This document shows, piece after piece, positions 21,816 through 22,179 of a stretch of DNA of 22,179 bases. The notes beneath the pieces were generated by a model, which worked only from the letters and a program-made list of their open reading frames with translations, did not search any database and was not told where the DNA came from. This stretch comes from Candidatus Falkowbacteria bacterium CG02_land_8_20_14_3_00_36_14 (GTDB taxonomy: Bacteria > Patescibacteriota > Patescibacteriia > Patescibacteriales > UM-FILTER-36-11). The position numbers were made by a program, and so were the translations under genes. Numbering within the stretch: position 1 is the stretch's first letter; every line of letters starts with the position of its first letter. The stretch lies in NCBI GenBank assembly GCA_002781265.1, contig PETS01000069.1:1-22179 (forward strand). Direction: 5' to 3'.

Positions 21816-21899
21816 TCATCGCCTCCGCCTCAATAAAAAATTATTAATATTATTGGCAGTAATGAATTGTCCGCTGGAAGCTAAAATCAATGTTTGCAT
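21816..21899 (-). pseudogene. Possible N-terminal relic of a peptidase E-like protein
   Basis: A 27-codon frame from ATG 21899 reads MQTLILASSGQFITANNINN, then FLLRRRR and UGA. The first 20 residues resemble, from memory, the start of class I glutamine-amidotransferase-like (peptidase S51) proteins, which begin M-x-T-L-x-L-A-S-x-G. The rest of such a protein is absent from the following 39 bases. It could equally be a chance frame in AT-rich DNA. Confidence 0.25.
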
Positions 21900-21922
21900 A
21901 GTTATAAACTATTTTAAACTCC

Positions 21923-22179
21923 TTAATCTATTTCCTCAATATAAATGCCATTGCTAAGTTTATTGATATTTCCATTCCCAATATCCAGCTCTGTATCTTC
22001 CCAAAATGGCTCGGTGATATAATTTTCGTCATAACCTTCAAATAATTCTTGCGCTTTGTTAAAAGCATCTTTCTCGCTTGAAGCCATAACTTCAACTTCA
22101 AAATTACTCGGAATTTTTACCGCTAAACTAACTGGAAGGTACCCATTTCCCTAGACACATTCTCCATGCTCCAATTGAT
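21923..22179 (-). pseudogene. C-terminal part of a hypothetical gene with an in-frame UAG (cut by window edge)
   Basis: A minus-strand frame entering from the right edge reads QLEHGECV, then UAG at 22151-22153, then GNGYLPVSLAVKIPSNFEVE and 55 more codons to UAA at 21923-21925. The downstream part (MASSEKDAFNKAQELFEGYD, then EPFWEDTELDIG) has clear coding character. It has no start codon near the UAG; the first ATG is about 20 codons further on. I therefore read it as one gene interrupted by a nonsense codon, or as an internal-start product of about 55 residues. It is soluble and acidic; the family is unknown. Confidence 0.5.

Overview
The window is AT-rich and gene-dense. Nearly every gene is on the minus strand, many are short and separated by only a few bases, and several encode families I know mainly from Patescibacteria (Candidate Phyla Radiation). 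These include a secreted beta-propeller lipoprotein opening with NVQVAGVDEADI, a membrane-anchored DsbA-like protein with a CVFRRVTFRPC motif, and a 110-aa protein with a KKTTFSKRIGS motif. I infer a patescibacterial genome fragment; a finer placement is not supported. The standard genetic code fits: long genes have no internal UGA, and most end in UAA.

Layout, left to right; because transcription is mostly leftward, operons read from high to low coordinates. Positions 1-214 hold the 5' part of an anchored protein. Positions 277-4556 carry a lower-glycolysis module transcribed pgk, eno, gpmI. Positions 4620-4998 hold the 3' end of an IS200-type transposase abutted or interrupted by a 123-bp palindromic element. 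Positions 5022-10222 form an envelope block: a small cytosolic protein, a large beta-propeller lipoprotein, a single-pass protein, a polytopic protein and an HtrA-like PDZ protein whose protease site looks dead. Positions 10324-11887 encode a VanZ-QueH fusion and a membrane-anchored DJ-1/PfpI protein. A lone plus-strand locus (11921-12286) has promoter-like, Shine-Dalgarno and terminator signals around a small membrane-protein frame split by one in-frame UGA. Positions 12289-14881 hold malic enzyme and RarA. Positions 14994-15432 hold a decayed small gene. Positions 15539-17465 hold uppS, a DUF167 gene and a DsbA-like gene. Positions 17564-18775 hold a SufS-type desulfurase. Positions 18880-21776 hold small hypotheticals, a Cas4/RecB-like nuclease, a coiled-coil gene, a staphylococcal-nuclease-like gene, acylphosphatase and a short hypothetical. 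The right edge contains two more apparently broken reading frames.

The metabolic genes suit a reduced fermentative lifestyle: lower glycolysis to phosphoenolpyruvate, plus malic enzyme as a pyruvate source. UppS supplies the cell-wall lipid carrier, and several proteins act at or outside the membrane. The most notable extra signals are the UGA-split plus-strand gene, the repeated pattern of single nonsense codons in small accessory genes, several families of palindromic mini-elements (one of which supplies a probable -10 box), extended -10 promoters that imply leaderless mRNAs, and the VanZ-QueH fusion. I see no tRNA, rRNA, CRISPR array or intact mobile element.
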